Below, in pieces: positions 60,020 to 64,000 of a stretch of DNA of 64,000 nucleotides. This DNA comes from Paenibacillus sp. FSL R7-0204 (lineage in GTDB: Bacteria > Bacillota > Bacilli > Paenibacillales > Paenibacillaceae). Made by a program: the position numbers and the translations under genes. The stretch's first letter is position 1. Every line of letters begins with the position of its first letter. The stretch lies in assembly GCF_038002225.1 (NCBI RefSeq), contig NZ_JBBOCA010000001.1:2542001-2606000 (forward strand), read 5' to 3'. Under the pieces are notes generated by a model. That model was not told where the DNA came from. It saw only the letters and a list, made by a program, of their open reading frames with translations, and did no database searches.

Positions 60020-60067
60020 ATGGCAACGAATTGCTCGTTAGCTAGGGAGTCCTCATGCAGAGCCTGA
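60020..60067 (+). CDS. Leader peptide (15 codons) upstream of the fusB-like gene
   Basis: A small ORF reading MATNCSLARESSCRA then TGA. It has its own ribosome binding site (TAGGGGG, 8 bp before the ATG) and lies about 27 nt into the predicted transcript. Its final codons and stop (60057-60067) are inside the 5' arm of the first hairpin, so a ribosome stalled there would prevent that hairpin. This is the layout of leader ORFs controlling ribosome-targeting antibiotic resistance genes such as erm and vmlR. The peptide has no recognised homologue here. Confidence 0.55.
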   Translation: MATNCSLARESSCRA

Positions 60068-60183
60068 TCCGGGGCGATACTTTGCGTGGGGTGCGGCAGA
60101 ACAATCTTGATCGCCCAAACAGATATTATCGTTTCTAATCGCAGGCTCTGCACCTTATTGCTGTAATCAAACATAATAAGGGG
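60056..60183 (+). promoter_or_regulatory. Candidate attenuator: two leader hairpins, the second hiding the Shine-Dalgarno
   Basis: Hairpin 1: TGCAGAGCCTG (60056-60066) with CAGGCTCTGCA (60142-60152), 11 perfect pairs, enclosing an inner hairpin GGGCGAT/ATCGCCC (60072-60078 and 60110-60116). Hairpin 2: CCTTATT (60153-60159) with AATAAGG (60175-60181), directly adjacent, overlapping the AAGGGG ribosome binding site of the next gene. No T run follows, so control at translation is more likely than termination. A clean alternative pairing that frees the site was not found by eye. Confidence 0.5.
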
Positions 60184-60193
60184 CTGAAGAGCT

Positions 60194-60841
60194 GTGAAAC
60201 CAACATTTATTAGAAACCATCAATATAATTACATTAAGAAACAAGCGGATTTTGTGCTGAAAACATTGCGGTCGGTAGCGGACCGCCGTGTCCTGGAGAC
60301 CGTAAGATACAGCGCCGAGCTCAACGTGACGGGGGCCTTTGCTTCACTGACCGCCGATCAGCAGCAGATGCTGCGGGCGATCTCCACCTTCGAGAAGGCT
60401 GAGGACTTCCAGCAGTATACCAGCGGGCTGGAGCCTTATCTGGAGCCGTTTCCGCCGATTACGCTGAAGCAGATTCAGAAGCTCTTTCCCAAGAATAAAA
60501 AAATGAAGCTGCCTGACCTGCAGTCATTTGATTTCCGCTATGTCACGTATCTGGCCTGGGTGGACATCGCAACAAACAAGCTGTTCATCGTCTACCCGCA
60601 TGAAGGGCAGTTCATTGGTGTGGAAGGCCGGATGCTGCCGTTGCACAAGAAGGGCTACTGCCTGTTCTGCAACCGGCAGCAGGAGCTTGGCTTCCTGACC
60701 GTCAAGACCAAGCCGGAGCTGGCGGCGGCAGATAATTTTGCTTCCGTGGGCCAGTACGTATGTATGGATAGTCAAGACTGTAATCAGAGCATTACGGATA
60801 TAAGCGCGCTGGAACGGTTCGTCCTCTCGGTGCGCAAATAG
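60194..60841 (+). CDS. FusB/FusC-like elongation factor G-binding protein
   Basis: A 215-residue two-domain protein: an N-terminal helical bundle (about 1-85; MKPTFIRNHQYNYIKKQADF) and a C-terminal treble-clef FBP domain (about 95-212; FDFRYVTYLAWVDIATNKLF, YPHEGQFIGVEGRM) with four zinc-ligand cysteines at C156, C159, C190 and C196, close to the positions in staphylococcal FusB. FusB-type proteins bind EF-G and release it from ribosomes blocked by fusidic acid; chromosomal homologues in other Firmicutes may have broader ribosome-rescue roles. GTG start with AAGGGG upstream. It is the only gene of its transcript, with an elaborate leader and a strong terminator. Confidence 0.9.
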   Translation: MKPTFIRNHQYNYIKKQADFVLKTLRSVADRRVLETVRYSAELNVTGAFASLTADQQQMLRAISTFEKAEDFQQYTSGLEPYLEPFPPITLKQIQKLFPKNKKMKLPDLQSFDFRYVTYLAWVDIATNKLFIVYPHEGQFIGVEGRMLPLHKKGYCLFCNRQQELGFLTVKTKPELAAADNFASVGQYVCMDSQDCNQSITDISALERFVLSVRK

Positions 60842-60872
60842 CAGGATAACAGGATAGTTAGGTTAACAAGAG

Positions 60873-60915
60873 CAGAGCAGCGGTTCCCGGTTGGGGGCCG
60901 CTGCTCTGTTTGTTC
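60873..60915 (+). terminator. Terminator between fusB-like gene and the BtrH-like gene
   Basis: CAGAGCAGCGG (60873-60883) pairs with CCGCTGCTCTG (60898-60908), followed by TTTGTTCT. It lies 31 bp after the fusB-like stop and 22 bp before the convergent gene end. Confidence 0.85.
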
Positions 60916-60930
60916 TGTATAGTAGAGGAT

Positions 60931-61917
60931 CTATCTGCTAGGCTGAGTAGCCATCGCCAAATCTGCCAGCTCCTCCAGAAGCTGCTCCTCCCGGCGGATG
61001 ATCTCACACATATTCCTGTGAAGCTTCACCCGCGCGGGGGACTTGTTGCCCGAGCACATCCCCTTGATCATGAACTGATTCACCAGATCCCACTTCTCGG
61101 CTGCCTGACGGTAGCCTTCGGCCGCCCGGGAGAGAGCAGGCGCCGGACCTTCGCGCTCCAGCAGCTGCAGGAACTGGCTGAACCGGATTCGGCTGATCGG
61201 CAGGGCGTTGGCATAGATTTTGAAGGCTGAACTGGCTTCAGGTGAGTTATCAGGCTGTATCCCGGTCTCCAGATAGGCCTGGGCATACGCTCTGAGCTGG
61301 ACGCCCACCTGATCCGGACGAATCTGCGGGGCTGGGCTGGTAAGCACCTCTTGAAGAATCGTCTGCCAATCTGAGCAGGAGCGGGAGGTTTCGCACCGCC
61401 CGAATAAGGCATAGAAATGACAGGCCCCTTCAAGGATGCTGAAATCCACCGCCTCAAGGTCCCTTCCATAGTAAGCATCTGTCAGATAGATCAGGTTCTT
61501 CTCCCGGTCCAGACCTACTGCAAGACAGGCATGACTCGTATGCAGCATACGGTAGGCCACACACCAGGGACAGTCATACGAATCGAAGCCGACCAGAACC
61601 GGCATGCCTGAGGACAGCTGATTCTCCAGCAAGTCAAGCATGTAGCTTCTATCCATTGCCGGTTCAGTCCGTTCGATATAACTGAAGGTAAGGCCATGGT
61701 ATGCAGACAAATAGCCGGTATTGATCCGGGGCAGACGTATCCGTTCAATCAGCGGCTGATCCGGGGCTTGCGGCTCATCCAGGTACATCTGCCAGGCATC
61801 GCCGTACATGCCTTTGCTGTCCAGTCCCTGCCACTGCGCTACAGACTGGATGCAGTCATCAATACAGCTGCGCAGCTTAGGGTATGGGGTACTCTTAACA
61901 GGAGCAATGTTCAACAC
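60931..61917 (-). CDS. BtrH-like (butirosin protein H N-terminal domain) acyltransferase/peptidase-fold protein
   Basis: A 328-residue cytosolic protein. The N-terminal part (about 10-170) has the papain-like BtrH_N pattern: a cysteine-rich first helix (KLRSCIDDCIQSVAQWQGLD), a GMPVLVGFDSYDCPWC strand, HTSHACLAVGLDREKNLIYL and TDAYYGRD. The C-terminal half is helical, as in proteins with a DUF4872-like tail. BtrH transfers an acyl chain from a carrier protein to an aminoglycoside in butirosin synthesis; the present substrate is unknown. GTG start; the first 23 bp overlap the end of the upstream AraC gene, so translation is coupled. The divergent ACP and ATP-grasp genes are its likely partners. 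Confidence 0.75.
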   Translation of the reverse strand: MLNIAPVKSTPYPKLRSCIDDCIQSVAQWQGLDSKGMYGDAWQMYLDEPQAPDQPLIERIRLPRINTGYLSAYHGLTFSYIERTEPAMDRSYMLDLLENQLSSGMPVLVGFDSYDCPWCVAYRMLHTSHACLAVGLDREKNLIYLTDAYYGRDLEAVDFSILEGACHFYALFGRCETSRSCSDWQTILQEVLTSPAPQIRPDQVGVQLRAYAQAYLETGIQPDNSPEASSAFKIYANALPISRIRFSQFLQLLEREGPAPALSRAAEGYRQAAEKWDLVNQFMIKGMCSGNKSPARVKLHRNMCEIIRREEQLLEELADLAMATQPSR

Positions 61918-62815
61918 TGCTCATCATCTCCTTTGCCGAGCAGAAGTGGCTGTGCAGCCGGTCGCGATAAGAAGCTGGAGTCATGCCGCTGAATTCGCGG
62001 AAGAGCCGGTAGAAATATTTCATGTCGTAAATGCCGACCTCAAGGGCTACGGACTGTACGCCAAGCTTGGTGAACAAGAGCAGGAGGCAGCTGTATTTCA
62101 TCCGGATTTCCTGGAAGATCTGGATGTAGGACCTGCCGGTCTTATTCTTGAGCAACCGCTGGAACTGGCGGGAGCTCATCGCAAGCTGGCGGCTCATCTC
62201 ATTCAGTGTGATCCGCTCACTATAGTTACTGATCATATATAAGAGGACATCATGCAGCGGGTCATACTGAGTCCCCGGGCGTTCGGAGAAGGGAAGGTCT
62301 GCAGCGGGCATAATCAGTTTCGCCAGCTCAAGCAGAGGCGGGTATAGCCGCTGCTCATCTATGGGCAGGCCAGGGTTTAGCATCGCGTGCAGCCGCCCGA
62401 GCAGAAAGAGGATTTCCTTGTTCTTCTCCCTGTATCCGAACCATTGCCGCACCTCCAAAAGCTTCAGCAGCGGCAAGAGAACCTCTTCGGACAAGGGCCC
62501 GGGCAGCTCTCTAAGCACCTTGTCAAGTCCGGGCCTGACCATACAATTCAGGATCAGCAGCGGCTCGGTACCGCTCAGATCCTGCGGATGAAAGACATGG
62601 GATATCCCCGGCGGAATCACTATCACATCCCCCTGCGTTACCTGCATTTTATCCTCACCAGCCAGATGAATGCCTGTCCCTTGAACCACGTAGGCCAGCT
62701 CTACGAAGTCGTGCTGATGACGAACGGAAGTGAACGTTTTTTGAGTCAGGAGCATCTGTACGGGTGAACAGGAGTCGAATAAATAATCCCCCGTGAATAC
62801 CGGAAAAGCTTCCAT
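61895..62815 (-). CDS. AraC-family regulator of the BtrH-like/ACP locus
   Basis: A 306-residue regulator with an N-terminal cupin-like domain (about 20-105; RHQHDFVELAYVVQGTGIHL, TQGDVIVIPPGISHVFH) and a C-terminal AraC double helix-turn-helix (about 200-300; LNEMSRQLAMSSRQFQRLLK, VGIYDMKYFYRLFREFSGMT). ATG 62815 follows GGAGG at 7 bp; the in-frame TTG at 62821 is less likely. It ends inside the start of the BtrH-like gene, so the two are one transcript. It sits at the divergent promoter and probably controls both arms of this locus. Confidence 0.9.
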   Translation of the reverse strand: MEAFPVFTGDYLFDSCSPVQMLLTQKTFTSVRHQHDFVELAYVVQGTGIHLAGEDKMQVTQGDVIVIPPGISHVFHPQDLSGTEPLLILNCMVRPGLDKVLRELPGPLSEEVLLPLLKLLEVRQWFGYREKNKEILFLLGRLHAMLNPGLPIDEQRLYPPLLELAKLIMPAADLPFSERPGTQYDPLHDVLLYMISNYSERITLNEMSRQLAMSSRQFQRLLKNKTGRSYIQIFQEIRMKYSCLLLLFTKLGVQSVALEVGIYDMKYFYRLFREFSGMTPASYRDRLHSHFCSAKEMMSSVEHCSC

Positions 62816-62971
62816 AAACAAACCTCCGTTTCCTGCTTCCTTATGTTGGATGACTGGAATCCACCCTAGTATATCTCAATAATTTGGCGCATTCAACCAT
62901 ATATTAACAACTTAAAATTTGGTATATTCATCCTATTCATTCCAATTATGCAACCTGAAAGGGGTAGACAC

Positions 62972-63214
62972 ATGCAGCAGAAAGTCATTGAGATTATCGC
63001 CGAAATCAAGGAGGAACCAGGCTTGCTTCAGACGCTCAGCGGAGCTTCTGATCTGACCCTGGACGCCGCACTTGACTCCCTGCAGATCATTAATTTTATT
63101 CTGAGAGTCGAGGATGAATTCAATATAGAGGTGGATTTTGACACCTTTGATCTGGAGCACCTGAAATCAGTGGACCGGTTCTCCGCTTATGTCGCCGGGC
63201 TTGCCGTTCAATGA
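62972..63214 (+). CDS. Acyl carrier protein
   Basis: An 80-residue helical carrier protein. The phosphopantetheine attachment serine is S36 in AALDSLQIINF, the D-S-L motif of ACP/PCP domains, followed by the conserved helix (RVEDEFNIEVDFDTFDLEHL). ATG 62972 is chosen because GAAAGGGG lies 7 bp upstream. Its stop overlaps the next start (ATGA), so it is translated together with the ATP-grasp enzyme. It differs from fatty-acid AcpP and is likely dedicated to this locus, holding an amino acid or acyl group as a thioester. Confidence 0.9.
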   Translation: MQQKVIEIIAEIKEEPGLLQTLSGASDLTLDAALDSLQIINFILRVEDEFNIEVDFDTFDLEHLKSVDRFSAYVAGLAVQ

Positions 63215-64000
63215 GGAACGCTGTGCACTGCGGCAGCCTGGAGTCGGAGCGGTACTGGCGGGAGGAGGATCTGGCCTCCTTGCCGGCCATTCCCGATGCG
63301 AAGGCGCTGGCTATCGTGCAGGCGATGGATGAAATGCTGTTTGTCTTTTGCGGGAGCGGCGATGTTCTCTTAACCCGCCAGGGGATGAACCGGGCCCAAT
63401 ATGACTATCTGCAATCGCTTGGTTATGCATTCAGCACCAATATGGATACGCTCAGTCTGGAGGCAGAGGAGTCTGTTCCCGCACAGACGGCGCTGAATGT
63501 ATTTGAACTGCTGAGCCGGATGGACGCCGGACAGGAACCGGACCGCTTAATACCGGAAGGAGCGTTGCTGGAGCCCTTTGCCGTGCTTCCAGGGACGCAG
63601 GAGGCGGTTAGCCGGTACAAGCTTTTGCCCACGTTGCCTAATGAAGAGATTGTACGGGCAGTGAATACCAAGAGCTATTCTACGGCGATGCGGGACAGGC
63701 TGGGGCTGCCGAATATTGCGGTAGTGGTCCACAGTATGGAGGAGCTGCTGCAATCGGGACAAGCGCTGCTGGAGAAAGGAGCTTTTCTGATCAAGGACGA
63801 GTATGGGGTATCCGGTAAAGGGAATCAGCTGGTGGATTCCGAGCGTATGCTGCGCCGGATGGCCGGGCATCTGGAGTCGAGCCGCAATCAGGGGAAAAGA
63901 ATCCGGTTTGTCCTCGAGCCGCTGCTGGACCGGGAGACAGACTTCTCCTGCCAGTTTCAGATTGATCCGGAAGGCCGGATCACCCTGTTGTCAGTTCAGC
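63211..64000 (+). CDS. ATP-grasp enzyme, N-terminal 263 residues (runs off the window)
   Basis: An open frame from ATG 63211, overlapping the ACP stop by ATGA and continuing without a stop to the window end. After an N-terminal preATP-grasp-like domain (about 1-130; ALAIVQAMDEMLFVFCGSGD) comes NTKSYSTAMRDRLGLPNIAV and the nucleotide-binding glycine-rich loop FLIKDEYGVSGKGNQLV (about residues 192-208), then FVLEPLLDRETDFSCQFQI, the metal/ATP-site strand of the superfamily. ATP-grasp enzymes ligate carboxylates to amines or thiols by acyl phosphates; with a carrier protein next to it, loading or extending an ACP-bound amino acid is the likely role, as BtrJ does on BtrI. Confidence 0.8.
   Translation, partial: MRNAVHCGSLESERYWREEDLASLPAIPDAKALAIVQAMDEMLFVFCGSGDVLLTRQGMNRAQYDYLQSLGYAFSTNMDTLSLEAEESVPAQTALNVFELLSRMDAGQEPDRLIPEGALLEPFAVLPGTQEAVSRYKLLPTLPNEEIVRAVNTKSYSTAMRDRLGLPNIAVVVHSMEELLQSGQALLEKGAFLIKDEYGVSGKGNQLVDSERMLRRMAGHLESSRNQGKRIRFVLEPLLDRETDFSCQFQIDPEGRITLLSVQ

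Noticed and set aside
59980..60174. 64-codon minus-strand ORF in the fusB leader
   Set aside because: No ribosome binding site. It is explained by the palindromic leader, and the promoter and 15-codon ORF on the other strand give a better account.

Overview
The window looks like chromosomal DNA of a Paenibacillus-type Firmicute. The signs are moderately high GC, strong AAGGAGG-type ribosome binding sites with frequent TTG and GTG starts, YesM/YesN two-component pairs beside CUT1 sugar ABC transporters without their own ATPase, an S-layer-homology (SLH) anchored glycosidase, and many dispersed intergenic repeats. No rRNA, tRNA or CRISPR array was seen. The genus is inferred from these features, not from a database search.

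Left part (1-13.9 kb), housekeeping and stress: a truncated flavodoxin-fold reductase divergent from an HxlR regulator, cardiolipin synthase, a DUF1877 protein, a GNAT acetyltransferase, a TetR-MMPL exporter operon with an in-frame 33-bp minisatellite, a c-di-AMP (ydaO/yuaA) riboswitch with its terminator ahead of an NfeD-flotillin operon, a GH36 alpha-galactosidase with its LacI regulator, and a chloramphenicol-phosphotransferase-like kinase.

Middle (13.9-59.8 kb), three parallel glycan modules. Each has a YesM-type sensor kinase, an AraC-type response regulator, a lipoprotein solute-binding protein and two permeases. Module 1 (13.9-21.2 kb) is followed by a 2127-residue GH59-like, SLH-anchored protein. 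Module 2 (30.6-36.5 kb) is followed by an AraC regulator and a DUF2264 / heparinase II-III / GH88 / DUF2264 operon that should degrade a uronate-containing glycan. Module 3 (47.2-59.8 kb) carries GH115, GH42 and another AraC regulator. All three have a hairpin between the binding-protein gene and the first permease gene, which suggests differential expression within each operon. Together with GH36, the enzymes point to galactose- and glucuronate-rich plant or microbial polysaccharides.

Mobile DNA: two indistinguishable 1290-bp IS3-family copies (21.5 and 44.3 kb) and one 1230-bp IS4-family element (45.6 kb). Their target duplications can be read directly. They sit in or beside copies of one family of palindromic intergenic repeats, and one interrupted copy can be reconstructed. 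A second repeat family (17.4 and 36.5 kb) shows compensatory base changes in a long stem, indicating a selected RNA or DNA fold.

Right part (59.8-64 kb): a FusB/FusC-like EF-G-binding protein preceded by a consensus promoter, a 15-codon leader ORF and two hairpins, the second covering its Shine-Dalgarno sequence (candidate ribosome-sensing attenuator). Next comes a divergent locus with an AraC regulator coupled to a BtrH-like acyltransferase on one side and an acyl carrier protein coupled to an ATP-grasp enzyme on the other. This is the core of butirosin-type carrier-protein amino-acid chemistry, cut by the window edge, and is the best candidate for an undescribed biosynthetic system here.
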